The notes under the pieces were generated by a model. That model did no database searches. It was not told the DNA's origin and saw only the letters and a program-made list of their open reading frames with translations. The position numbers and the translations under genes are program-made. This document shows positions 52,650 through 61,831 of a stretch of DNA of 64,000 nt, in pieces (positions within the stretch are counted from its first letter, which is position 1; each line of letters opens with the position of its first letter). This stretch comes from Plantactinospora endophytica (GTDB taxonomy: Bacteria; Actinomycetota; Actinomycetes; Mycobacteriales; Micromonosporaceae): NCBI RefSeq assembly GCF_016862915.1, contig NZ_BONW01000012.1, positions 141,640-205,639 on the forward strand, read 5' to 3'.

Positions 52650-53792
52650 TCACGCCGGAGACCCCCCGCCGCCAGCCACGCCCGGACCCGTGGACGGCAC
52701 CCGTTCGTGGTCACCGGCCGGCGCCGACCTCGCTCCCGCCCGCCGCTCCCGCTGCGGCAGCACGGTGTACTTCGGGTCCCGGGCGGAGGCCACGCCGGCC
52801 TCGAAGACCCCGAACCGGGTCAGCACCGAGGAGGCCAGCAGCGCCGCCCCGGACAGCACGGCGAGGGCCCGGCTCCGTCGACCCAGCAGTGCACCGGCGG
52901 TACCCACGGCGAGCAGTAGTCGGGCGCCGCGCAGCAACCGAGCCGGCCGGCCGACCCGGTACGGCTCGCCGGTCAGTCCCAGCCGGGACATCCGGCGCTC
53001 GGCGATCGTTTCGACCACCGCGCCGGCCACCGCCAACCGGGTCGCCGGGGCGTTCTGCCCGGTCGGCGCGACGACCAGCCCGGCGCCCGCCCCGGCGACC
53101 AGCGCGCTGCCGGCGAACAGGAACGGCAGGTCCGGGTACGCGTCGTGCCAGGCCGGCATCGCGGTGTCGGCGAGCAGTACCCCGGTGTACGTGGCCAGCA
53201 CCGGCGCCGTCGCGGCGGCGGCCAGCCCGGCGACCCGACCGGCCGGGGGCAACAGGCGGCGGAGCAGGCCAGGCCCGCCGTGCCGGGACAGCGCCGGGGC
53301 GACCTCGCTGATCGCGGCCAGCCCGGCCGCCGGCCCGAACGCGGCCAGCGTCCAGGTGCCCACCGACAGCGGCGAGGTCGGCTTGAAGACCCGCAGCATG
53401 TGGTGGAACCGGGCCGGCCGGCCGAGATCGTTGACCAGGAAGTAGGTGCTCGCGCCGACCGCGCCGAGCGAGACGAGCCGGGTGGCGCGGCGCAGCGCCG
53501 GCCTGCCGGTCAGGTCCGCACCGGCGGCCAGCAGCGACGCGCCGGCGGCCAGCCCGCCGGCGAACAGGTACGCCGGGATGTCATGCCGCCACACCGGCGC
53601 CTTGACCACCGGCCGGCCGTAGTAGGAGGCGAACTCGGCCGGCGGGACGATCACGGGATGCCCGTCGATCAGCCCCGGCCGGCGCTTGTCACGCCGACCG
53701 ACCGGTGCACCGCCGCCCGGCGGGTCGAGGACGGCCCGGAACGCCCGGAACCGCTCCCCCGGCGACTCGCCGCCGCCGGGCCGCCCGGTCAC
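52650..53792 (-). CDS. nrfD: NrfD/PsrC-type membrane subunit of formate dehydrogenase
   Basis: A 380-residue membrane protein with about nine hydrophobic segments, of the NrfD family that passes electrons from Fe-S subunits to menaquinone. The start region has WRHDIPAYLFAGGLAAGASL and VNDLGRPARFHHMLRVFKPT, both typical; the C-terminal tail is proline/glycine-rich. The GTG at 53792 overlaps the Fe-S subunit stop (GTGA), so the subunits are coupled. In this enzyme it replaces the cytochrome b (FdnI) anchor of enterobacterial FDH-N. Confidence 0.87.
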   Translation of the reverse strand: MTGRPGGGESPGERFRAFRAVLDPPGGGAPVGRRDKRRPGLIDGHPVIVPPAEFASYYGRPVVKAPVWRHDIPAYLFAGGLAAGASLLAAGADLTGRPALRRATRLVSLGAVGASTYFLVNDLGRPARFHHMLRVFKPTSPLSVGTWTLAAFGPAAGLAAISEVAPALSRHGGPGLLRRLLPPAGRVAGLAAAATAPVLATYTGVLLADTAMPAWHDAYPDLPFLFAGSALVAGAGAGLVVAPTGQNAPATRLAVAGAVVETIAERRMSRLGLTGEPYRVGRPARLLRGARLLLAVGTAGALLGRRSRALAVLSGAALLASSVLTRFGVFEAGVASARDPKYTVLPQRERRAGARSAPAGDHERVPSTGPGVAGGGGSPA

Positions 53793-54844
53793 GACGGCCG
53801 CCCGACGAAGGCGGCGACCACCGCGGCCGTCATGGTCAGCGCGGCCAGCCCGGCCCGGCGCCACATCCGGGGCAGGTCGCGGGTGGTCACCACCGGATCC
53901 GGCGGCAGGCCGTACACCTCGGGCTCGTCGAGCAGCAGGAAGAACGCGCCGTCGCCGCCCACCCCGTCGTCGGGGTCGTGCCCGTAGAGCCGGGCCTCGG
54001 GTACGCCGTCGGCGTGCAGCCGGTCGACCCGGGCCCGCGCCCGATCGCGCAGTTCGTCGAGTTCGCCGTACTGGATCGACTCGGTCGGGCAGGCCTGGGC
54101 GCAGGCCGGCATCCGCCCGGCGCCGATCCGGTCGTAGCAGAGCGTGCACTTCCAGGCCCGGCCGTCGCCGCTGCGCTGGTCGATGACGCCGTACGGGCAG
54201 GCGGGGACGCAGTATCCGCAGCCGTTGCAGATGTCCTCCTGCACCACCACCGTGCCGAACTCGGTGCGGAACAGCGAACCGGTCGGGCAGACGTCCAGGC
54301 AGGCGGCGTGGGTGCAGTGCTTGCAGACGTCGGACATCATCAGCCAGCGCAGGTCGGTACGCCCGTCCCGCTCCGCGTCCCGGCCGGGCAGGCCGGTGCC
54401 GGGCATGCCGAGGAACTGGCTGCCCGCCGCCATCGCGCCGGCCGGGGCGGGATCGGGTGCCGGTAGCACGCCGGGCCTGGTGCCCTGGTCGACGGCGGTA
54501 CCGGCAGCCGCCTCGGCGGTGGCCCGGGTGATCGGCGGCCCGCTCGGGGTACCGGCCATCGGCGGCGACGACTGCCAGCCGGCCGGCCGGGCCTGCTCGA
54601 CGAAGGCGACGTGCCGCCACGAGTTCGCGGTCAGCGCCCCGGTGTTGTCGTACGACATGCCGAGCAGGTCCAGCCCGCTCTCCGGTACCAGGTTCCACTC
54701 CTTGCAGGCCACCTCGCAAGCCTTGCAACCGATGCAGACGCTGGTGTCGGTGAAGAAGCCCATCCGGGGTGGCGGGTCGACGTGACCTGCCTGCTCGGCG
54801 GGGTTCACCGGGGCGGTCGTCCGACGGGGCTCGGCCATCCTCAT
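53789..54844 (-). CDS. Formate dehydrogenase iron-sulfur (beta) subunit
   Basis: A 351-residue electron-transfer protein with four cysteine clusters for [4Fe-4S] centres: CIGCKACEVACK, CKHCTHAACLDVCP, CNGCGYCVPACPYG and CTLCYDRIGAGRMPAC. A 90-residue insertion rich in Pro/Ala/Gly separates clusters one and two. A C-terminal transmembrane helix (AALTMTAAVVAAFVG) ties it to the membrane subunit. The ATG at 54844 overlaps the alpha stop; an ATG at 54838 has the better ribosome spacing (GGGAGGG) and is possible. It takes electrons from the formate-oxidising subunit. Confidence 0.92.
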   Translation of the reverse strand: MRMAEPRRTTAPVNPAEQAGHVDPPPRMGFFTDTSVCIGCKACEVACKEWNLVPESGLDLLGMSYDNTGALTANSWRHVAFVEQARPAGWQSSPPMAGTPSGPPITRATAEAAAGTAVDQGTRPGVLPAPDPAPAGAMAAGSQFLGMPGTGLPGRDAERDGRTDLRWLMMSDVCKHCTHAACLDVCPTGSLFRTEFGTVVVQEDICNGCGYCVPACPYGVIDQRSGDGRAWKCTLCYDRIGAGRMPACAQACPTESIQYGELDELRDRARARVDRLHADGVPEARLYGHDPDDGVGGDGAFFLLLDEPEVYGLPPDPVVTTRDLPRMWRRAGLAALTMTAAVVAAFVGRPS

Positions 54845-57800
54845 CCCTCCCGTTCGTGGCTGTCGCGGTCGGTCCGCTGCCGCCCCGGCCCGGTCTCGTC
54901 GTCCGGGGCGCCGTCGTCCGCCGGTCGGGTGCCGTCGCGGTCGGCGGTGACGATCGGCGGGTGGTGCCCGTCGAGGCCGGCCCGCCGCCGGTAGTCGGCG
55001 AGGTAGTCGAGCAGGTCCGGGCCGGTCGGGCGCCGGCCGGGCCGGACGTCGCAGGTGCCGACCTTGCTCTCCTGGATCAGCACGTTCGGGTCCAGGGTGG
55101 CCCCGAACAGGTCGTTGGCCGGCTCGCCCGTCACCAGGCCGGCACTGCCGAAGTGGTACGGCAGCCACACCTGGTGGATGATTCGGCCCTCGATCCGCAG
55201 CGGGGTCAGCCGGTCGGTCACCATCACCTTCGCCTCGATTACCCCCCGGCTGGTCACCAGGTGTGCCCAGCCCAGGTGGGTCAGCCCGCGTTCGACGGCC
55301 AACTCGGGCGCAACCTCGACGAACATCTCCGGCTGGAGTTCGGCCAGGTGCCGGACGGTGCGGCTCATCCCGCCCGCGGTGTGGTGCTCGGTCAGCCGGC
55401 TGACGGTGAAGACGTACGGGAAGACGTCGGCGTGCGGCTCCGGCGGGCTCGGGTTGGTCGGGTTGTCCGGCCGCTCGTAGACCTTCCGGGTCGGGTTGGC
55501 CTGCTGGCCGTAGAGCGGGTTGCGGACCGGGGACTCGACCGGCTCGTAGTGCGTGGGCAGCGGCCCGTCCAGCGCCCCGGACGGCGCGTAGAGCCACGCC
55601 TTCCCGTCGCCCTGCATGATGAACGGGTCGTCGCCGGCTATCCCGGCGACCCCGACGGCGTCCTGGGCCGGCCGGTACGTCGGCGGCTTCGTCTTCTCGA
55701 AGTCCGGCACGTCGTACCCGGTCCACTCGCCCCGCTCCGCGTCCCACCAGACGTACCGTTTTCGGTCGCTCCACGGTCGGCCCTCGGGATCGGCCGAGGC
55801 CCGGTTGTAGAGGATCCGCCGGTTGAGGGGCCACGCCCAGCCCCACTCCAAGGCGACCCAGTTCTGCTCGCCGCCAGGCTTGCGCCGGGCGGCCTGGTTG
55901 ACGCCGTCGGCGAAGACCCCGGTGTAGATCCAGCAGCCGCCGAGGGTGGAGCCGTCGGGCTTCATCTCGACGTAGGAGGCCAGCGGACGGCGGGTGGCGA
56001 TCTCGTACCCGTTGATCTCCCGCAGTACCGCCTCGGCGTCCGGTTCGGCGTGCGGGCCCTCGGTGGGATAGTCCCAGGCCAGGTCGAGCAGGGCGCGGTC
56101 CCGGGGCCGGGTGGAGCCGGCCAGTTTGCTCCGGACGATCCGGCCGAGATGGTAGGAGAACCAGAGTTCGGAGCGGCAGTCGCCGGGCGCCTCGACGGCC
56201 TTCTCCCGCCACTGCAACAGCCGCTGGGTCTGGGTGAAGCTGCCCGGCTTCTCGACGTGCGAGGCGGCCGGCAGGAAGAAGACCTCGGTACGGCACCGCT
56301 CGGGCGCGATCTCGCCGGTCTCCACTTCCCGGCTGTCCTTCCAGAACGTCGCGCTCTCGATCATGAACAGGTCGCGGACCACCAGCCAGTCCAGGTTGGC
56401 CATGCCGAGCCGCTGGGCCCGGCCGTGCGCCGAGCCGACGGCCGGGTTCTGCCCGAGCAGGAAGTAGCCCTTCACCTTGCCGTCGATCATGTTGAAGACG
56501 GTCTGGTACGTGCCGTGGTCGCCGGTCATCCGGGGCATGTAGTCGTAGCAGAAGTCGTTCTCCGGAGTCGCCGCCGCACCCCAGTACGCCTTGAGCAGGT
56601 TCACCGCGTACGCCCGGGCGTTGCCCCAGAAACCCTTCTGCCCCGGGTGCTGGATGCTGGTGCACCAGTCCTCGAAGGTCGGGTGCTGGGCGTGGTTCGG
56701 CATCGGCAGATAGCCGGGCAGCAGGTTGAACAGGGTCGGGATGTCGGTCGAACCCTGGATGCTGGCGTGCCCGCGCAGCGCCAGTACCCCGCCGCCGGGC
56801 CGGCCGATGTTGCCGAGCAGGAGCTGGATGATCGCCCCGGTCCGGATGTACTGCACGCCGACGCTGTGCTGGGTCCAGCCCACCGAGTAGACCAGCATGG
56901 TGGTCCGGTCCCGCGTCGAGTTCGCCACCCAGGCGTCGGCGACCTCCTGGAACTTCTCCCGGGGTACCCCGCAGACCCGCTCGACCATCTCCGGGGTGTA
57001 GCGGGCGTAGTGCCGCTTGAGGATCTGGTAGACGCAGCGCGGATGCTGGAGCGTCTCGTCCCGCTGCGCCTGGCCGGCGACCGGTGGGCCGTGCGACTCG
57101 TGCCGCAGCCCGGCTGCGGTGTCCCGCTCGGTGGCGGTGTCGACCTGCCCGTTGGTCTCGTGCCCGGCGTACTGCCAGCTCCGCTGGTCATAGCTGGTCC
57201 GGTCCGGGTCGTACCCGGAGAAGAGCCCGTCGAGGTCCTCGGTGTCCCGGAACTCGTCGGTGACGATGGTGGCCGCGTTGGTGTACGCGACGACGTACTC
57301 CCGGAAGTCCAATTCGTTCTCCAGGATGTGCCGCACGATGCCGCCGAGGAACGCGATGTCGGTGCCGGCCCGGATCGGGACGTAGCTGTCGGCGAGCGCG
57401 CTGGTCCGGGTGAACCGGGGGTCGACGTGGATCACCTTGGCGCCCCGGCGCTTCGCCTCCATCACCCACTGGAAGCCGACCGGATGCGCCTCGGCCATGT
57501 TCGAGCCCTGGATGACGACGCAGTCACTGTTGATCAGATCCTGCTGGAAGTCCGTCGCGCCGCCGCGACCGAAGCTGATCCCCAGACCGGGGACGGTGGC
57601 GGAGTGTCAAATCCGGGCCTGGTTCTCGATCTGGAGCGCCCCCATCGCGGTGAACAACTTCTTGATGAGGTAGTTCTCCTCGTTGTCCAGGGTGGCCCCG
57701 CCGAGGCTGGCGATGCCGAGCGTGCGGTGCAGCGGCCGGCCCCGGTCGTCGACGTCCTCCCAGGTGGCGTCCCGGGCCGCGAGCACCCGGTCGGCGATCA

Positions 57801-58176
57801 TGTCCATCGCGGTCGGCAGGTCCAGCTCTTCCCACTCCGTCCCGTACGGGCGGCGGTAGAGCACCCGCTGCTGCCGCAGGTCGCTGGTGACCAGACCCAG
57901 ACTGGCGGCCCCCTTCGGGCAGAGCCGGCCCCGGGAGATGGGGCTGTCCGGGTCACCCTCGATCTGGGTCACCCGGCCGTCCGAGACGTAGACCCGCTGG
58001 CCGCAGCCGACCGCGCAGTAGGGACAGATCGACCGGGCGACCGAGTCGGCGGTGTCGGTGCGCGGGGTCAACGCCTTCGAGGCGGCGGACTTCGCGGCGG
58101 CGCCCCGGCCGAGCGGATCGGTACCGGTGAGCTGGCGGTAGACCGGCCATCCCTCGATCCAGGTGCGGACCCCCAT
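54841..58176 (-). CDS. fdhA: Formate dehydrogenase catalytic (alpha) subunit, selenocysteine-containing
   Basis: An FDH-N-type molybdopterin enzyme of 1111 residues if the in-frame TGA at 57609-57607 is read as selenocysteine (residue 190). The flanking codons read ARI-Sec-HSATVPGLGISF, the exact FDH active-site context; stopping there would leave two useless fragments. The N-terminus holds the Fe-S cluster site ICPYCAVGCGQRVYV and LCPKGAAS. The molybdopterin domains follow (GSNMAEAHPVGFQWVMEAKR, SVGWTQHSVGVQYIRTGAI, GQNPAVGSAH) to the C-terminal dinucleotide-binding domain. The ATG at 58176 follows GGAGGAGGTGC; upstream starts lack one. No Tat motif is visible, so the site may face the cytoplasm. 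Confidence 0.93.
57579..57609 (-). promoter_or_regulatory. Selenocysteine codon and SECIS-like hairpin in fdhA
   Basis: In the mRNA, UGA (57609-57607) is followed by 13 bases and then a stem UCCCC-GGUCU-GGGGA (57593-57579). The apical loop GGUCU and its position, 18 bases after UGA, are the same as in the Escherichia coli fdhF SECIS as I recall it. SelB (43720) is expected to bind here. Confidence 0.8.
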
Positions 58177-58411
58177 CGTCAGCACCTCCTCCAGCGACGA
58201 GGCCGGTTGCCCGACCATCCGAGGGTAGGTCAGCCAGACGGTGCCCCGAGGGCAAGCGGCGAAACCCCGCAGCACCGGAAATATCCCGAGAAATTTCGGC
58301 CCCCGGTGCCGGTCGCTCGCGGACGGTCCGACCAGCTATAACAGGACGAAGGGCAGCAAACCTCAGGGGTACCAATGCGAATGATCATGACATCCGAGGC
58401 GATTGGGGCAG

Positions 58412-58417
58412 TACCCT
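58412..58417 (+). promoter_or_regulatory. Probable -10 element of the leaderless P450 promoter
   Basis: TACCCT ends 6 bases before the ATG at 58424. The whole stretch TACCCTGAcgcgATG closely resembles the one before the gene at 62869 (TACCCTGAgcccATG). Confidence 0.55.
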
Positions 58418-58423
58418 GACGCG

Positions 58424-59692
58424 ATGTCTGTCGATCAATCCACCGAAACCGGCTCGGATTCCTCCCCCCGCATCGACTTCGACCACCACTCCCCGGAGTA
58501 CCGCGCCAACTGGCGGGCGATCTCCGACGACCACCTGGCGCGCTGCCCGGTCGGCCGGACCGACGCGTACGGCGGCTTCTGGGTGGTCTCCGACCACGCC
58601 AGTCTGAGTCAGGTGATGCGGGACGACGCCACCTTCAGTTCGGGGCGCAACACCGAGGACCCGTCCGACCCACGGCAGGGCATCGTGATCCCGCCGAACC
58701 CGATCCGCCAGTTGCCGCTGGAGCTGGACCCGCCGGAGTACACCCCGTACCGGCGGCTGCTGAACCCGTACTTCTCCCCGACGGCGGCCCGCGAGGCGCA
58801 GCCCTTCCCCGAACAGGCCGTCGACGCCCTGCTGGACCGGGTCTGCGCGAGCGGTCGGATGGACCTCGTCCTGGACTTTGGCAACCCGCTGCCGGCGATG
58901 GCCACCATGAAGCTGATCGGGCTGCCGCTGGACGACTGGCACGTCTACGCCGAACCGATGCACCGGGTCGCGGCCACCCCGCCGAGCGCCCCCGACTACC
59001 TGCACAACGTGCAGATCATGGGTCAGCTCGGCGGTGCCATCGCCGCCCAGGTGCCGAGGCTGCGCGACGAGCCGGGCGAGGGACTGCTGAGCGGGCTCGC
59101 CAAGGCCACCGTCGACGGACGGCCGCTGCCGGACGAGGAGGTGGTGACCATCGCGCTGCTGGTGATCCAGGGCGGCGTACACACCACCACCGCGCTCTTC
59201 GCGCACACCATGCTCTGGCTGGCCGAGCATCCGGAGCAGCGGAAGAGACTGGCCGCCGACCCGGCGCTCTGGGAGCACGCCACCGAGGAGTTCGTCCGGG
59301 TCTTCCCGCCCGCGATGGGCTTCGCCCGGACCGTCACCCGGGACGTGGTGGTAGGCGGGCAGCAGATGCGGGCCGGCGACCGGGTGATGATGTCGTTCGC
59401 CGCCGCCAACCGGGACCCGGCGGTCTTTCCCGACCCGGACGAGGTACGCCTGGACCGCTCCCCCAACCGGCACACCAGTTTCGGCGTCGGCATCCACCGC
59501 TGCATCGGGCTGAACCACGCCCGGGCCTGGTTCCCGCTGATGGTGCGGCGGGTGTTCGAACGGATGCCGGACCTGGTCGTCGACCGGGACGACGCGGAGC
59601 AGAACGAGAGCGTCGGCGTCATCAACGGGTTCGTCACCCTCCCGGCGACGTTCACCCCGAGCGAGCCGCTCGGGGTGCCCATGCCGGACTGA
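58424..59692 (+). CDS. Cytochrome P450
   Basis: A 422-residue soluble bacterial P450. The heme loop FGVGIHRCIG has the thiolate cysteine; the K-helix ExxR is EFVR followed by PPAMGFARTV. The I-helix reads LLVIQGGVHTTTALFAHTML, so the position usually taken by an acid in the A/G-G-x-D/E-T-T motif is histidine, which may alter oxygen activation or reflect a dehydrating or unusual substrate. The ATG at 58424 is used; an ATG seven codons earlier at 58403 lacks a ribosome site. It is divergent from the formate dehydrogenase operon. No ferredoxin gene adjoins. Confidence 0.9.
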   Translation: MSVDQSTETGSDSSPRIDFDHHSPEYRANWRAISDDHLARCPVGRTDAYGGFWVVSDHASLSQVMRDDATFSSGRNTEDPSDPRQGIVIPPNPIRQLPLELDPPEYTPYRRLLNPYFSPTAAREAQPFPEQAVDALLDRVCASGRMDLVLDFGNPLPAMATMKLIGLPLDDWHVYAEPMHRVAATPPSAPDYLHNVQIMGQLGGAIAAQVPRLRDEPGEGLLSGLAKATVDGRPLPDEEVVTIALLVIQGGVHTTTALFAHTMLWLAEHPEQRKRLAADPALWEHATEEFVRVFPPAMGFARTVTRDVVVGGQQMRAGDRVMMSFAAANRDPAVFPDPDEVRLDRSPNRHTSFGVGIHRCIGLNHARAWFPLMVRRVFERMPDLVVDRDDAEQNESVGVINGFVTLPATFTPSEPLGVPMPD

Positions 59693-59808
59693 ACCATCCA
59701 CGGCGCGTCCGCCGGGCGGTCCTCGGGAGCGTCCGGCGGGGTGTCCGGATGTCGGCCGGGGACGGTACGTTCTCCGCCGACCGTCCGACCAACCACCCGG
59801 GGGTACCG

Positions 59809-60408
59809 ATGACCGTCAGCGCGGACGACCTGGAGACGGCGGTGGCGAGTGTCGTCGACGCGCTCCGCCCCGGCACCGACCGGGACTGGACGGTGCCGGC
59901 GGACGGACTGGACTGGGACTGCTGGCACACCGGCGAGCACCTCGGCGACTGCCTGCTGTCGTACGCGATGCAGCTCGCCGCCCGCCCCGCCGACCGGTAC
60001 GTGCGGTTCCTGGCCAACGTCGACAAGGAGGCGACCCCGGCCCAGGTGCTGGAGTTCGTCGAGGGTTCCGGGCAGGTCCTCGCCGCCATGGTGCGGACCG
60101 CGCCGACGTCGGTCCGGGCCTGGCACCCGCAGGGGATGGCCGACCCGGCGGGCTTCGCCGGGATGGGCTGCGTCGAACTGCTGCTGCACGGCGACGACAT
60201 CGCCCGGGGCCTCGGCCTGGCCTTCACACCGCCGGCCGAGCTCTGCGCCCGGGTGCTGGCCCGGATGTTCCCGCAGGTGGCACCCGAGCTGACCGGGGTC
60301 GACCCGTGGCCGGCACTCTGCTGGGCCACCGGCCGCACGGAGCTGCCGGGCCGGCCCCGGCTGCACGAGTGGCGCTGGCACGCCGCGCGGCCGGGCGAGG
60401 ACGCCTGA
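59809..60408 (+). CDS. DinB/maleylpyruvate isomerase-fold protein
   Basis: A 199-residue protein of the mycothiol-dependent maleylpyruvate isomerase/DinB group: MTVSADDLETAVASVVDALR, then the helix with DWDCWHTGEHLGDCLLSYAM, and a C-terminal AGMGCVELLLHGDDIARGLG. The spaced histidines (H in CWHTGEH, H in LLLHGDD) are where metal sits in this four-helix fold. Enzymes of the group use mycothiol or bacillithiol as cofactor. The ATG at 59809 is preferred to 59749 because the extra 20 residues are intergenic. Substrate unknown. Its 3' end is partly repeated downstream (60434-60452). Confidence 0.8.
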   Translation: MTVSADDLETAVASVVDALRPGTDRDWTVPADGLDWDCWHTGEHLGDCLLSYAMQLAARPADRYVRFLANVDKEATPAQVLEFVEGSGQVLAAMVRTAPTSVRAWHPQGMADPAGFAGMGCVELLLHGDDIARGLGLAFTPPAELCARVLARMFPQVAPELTGVDPWPALCWATGRTELPGRPRLHEWRWHAARPGEDA

Positions 60409-60452
60409 CCGACCACGGAACGGGCGGGCTGGCGGGCGAGAACGTCTGACCG
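60393..60452. repeat. 19-base direct repeat over the gene end
   Basis: GGGCGAGGACGCCTGACCG (60393-60411) recurs with two transitions at 60434-60452. The first copy contains the TGA stop, and the second keeps a TGA. Confidence 0.75.
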
Positions 60453-60588
60453 GATATCCCGGCCGGACCGGCCCAGCTTTTTGGCCGGGCTTTCCGGCCG
60501 AGGTTCCGGGCTCAGGTTCGACGAACCACCGCGCTGGCGGTCACCGCCCGCCTACCGTCAGGAGTGTGCAGCTAGAGGCGGCGGGCCG

Positions 60589-61611
60589 ATGACCAACTCC
60601 CGCATGTACCGCGACGGCGCCCTCGTCGACCAGGGTTTCCCGCCGACCGAGGTCGGCGACCGGCTCGCCGCCGACGACCGGGTGGTGATCTGGCTCGACA
60701 TCTGCAAGCCGACCGAGAACGACCTGAAGCTGCTCGCCGACGAACTCGGGATGCACCAACTGGCGGTGGAGGACGTCGTCCAGCAGGCCCAGCGGGCGAA
60801 GCTCGACCGGTACGACACGCACCTGTTCCTGAACACCTACATGGTGCGGCTGGACGCGGCCGGCGGACTGACCGACAACGAGGTGTCGGCGTTCATCAAG
60901 CCCCGGGCCCTGGTCACGGTGCGGTACAACGACCGGTTCGACATCCGGGAGGTACTGGCCCGCTGGGACGAGACCGTCGAACTCTCCGGGCACGGCATCG
61001 CGTTCCTGCTCTACGGCCTGCTGGACACGCTGATCGACGGCCACTTCTCGGCGGTGCAGCAGCTCGACGCCACGCTGGAACGGGTACAGGCCGCGATGTT
61101 CAAGGACGGCGGTGCGGCAGGCGGCGGCGCTCGCGACGGTGACGCCAGTCAGGCCGGCACGATGGACCGCAACGAGGTACAGCGGCGGATCTTCCTCGCC
61201 CGGCGGGACCTGGTCCGGCTGCGCCAGGTCACCCTTCCGATGCGGGAGGTGGTGAACGCCCTGATGCGGCCGACCATGCACACCGTCGACCAGACGATGC
61301 TGCCGTACTACCAGGACCTGTACGACCACGTGCTGCGGGTGATCGAGTGGAGCGACTCGCTGCGCGACCTGAACACGACGATGCTCGAGACGAACCTGAT
61401 GTTGCAGAACAACCAGCTCAACCTGATCGTCAAGCAGGTCACCGCGTGGGCGGCGGTGATCGCCGTACCGACGGCGGTGACCGGGTTCTTCGGCCAGAAC
61501 CTCGCCTTCCCGTGGCGGCACACCCCGGCGGAGTTCATCGTCTCGCTGGTCGTGACGTTCGGGCTGGCCATCGCCCTGTACGTGATCTTCCACAGGAAGA
61601 CCTGGATCTGA
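60589..61611 (+). CDS. corA: CorA-family divalent cation transporter
   Basis: A 340-residue channel protein. The large cytoplasmic N-terminal domain has WLDICKPTENDLKLLADELG and LAVEDVVQQAQRAKLDRYDT; a long coiled helix contains MLPYYQDLYDHVLRVIEWSD; the two C-terminal transmembrane helices end in FHRKTWI. The pore motif GMN of classical CorA is replaced by GFFGQN (GQN), a variant also found in other actinobacterial CorA proteins. Likely transports magnesium or a related divalent ion. The ATG at 60589 follows GAGGCGG; the frame to 60481 is leader. The 3' end is duplicated. Confidence 0.88.
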   Translation: MTNSRMYRDGALVDQGFPPTEVGDRLAADDRVVIWLDICKPTENDLKLLADELGMHQLAVEDVVQQAQRAKLDRYDTHLFLNTYMVRLDAAGGLTDNEVSAFIKPRALVTVRYNDRFDIREVLARWDETVELSGHGIAFLLYGLLDTLIDGHFSAVQQLDATLERVQAAMFKDGGAAGGGARDGDASQAGTMDRNEVQRRIFLARRDLVRLRQVTLPMREVVNALMRPTMHTVDQTMLPYYQDLYDHVLRVIEWSDSLRDLNTTMLETNLMLQNNQLNLIVKQVTAWAAVIAVPTAVTGFFGQNLAFPWRHTPAEFIVSLVVTFGLAIALYVIFHRKTWI

Positions 61612-61634
61612 TCACAGGAAGACCTGGGTCTGGT
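61591..61634. repeat. 22-base tandem duplication over the corA stop codon
   Basis: The 22 bases 61591-61612, which hold the last codons and the TGA of corA, are repeated directly at 61613-61634 with three differences. It is the tightest example of the 3'-end copies in this window. Confidence 0.85.
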
Positions 61635-61790
61635 CGACGGTGTCCCGGACGGATCGGGGAGGCCGGCGGTGTCGCCAACCTCCCCGATCCGATCCCGCCA
61701 ACGACCAACCGCTACGACTGCTGCCGGTCGACCGCCACCGGTCAACTACTTCGACCGCCGACCGCCGACCGTTGATCGGCCGGTCAACGG

Positions 61791-61822
61791 GTCACCGGGT
61801 CACCGGGTCACCGGGTCACCGG
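61791..61822. repeat. Four tandem GTCACCGG units
   Basis: Four exact copies of an 8-base unit lie between corA and the convergent transglycosylase-like gene. They have no spacers, so this is a simple microsatellite and not a CRISPR array. Confidence 0.85.
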
Positions 61823-61831
61823 ATCAGCCGG

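Noticed and set aside
57607..57609. fdhA as a pseudogene broken by a stop codon
   Set aside because: The TGA is at the known selenocysteine position, is followed by a SECIS-like hairpin, and sel genes are present.
54769..58341. A 1190-codon plus-strand open frame opposite the formate dehydrogenase operon
   Set aside because: It is a mirror frame of high-GC coding DNA: rich in V, G, P, R and D with no domain, while the minus strand encodes a well-conserved enzyme.
60409..60588. Magnesium riboswitch before corA
   Set aside because: Short GC hairpins are present, but nothing resembling the conserved M-box or mgtA-type core was seen.
61791..61822. Possible CRISPR or integration repeats
   Set aside because: Four 8-base units with no spacers; a simple tandem repeat.
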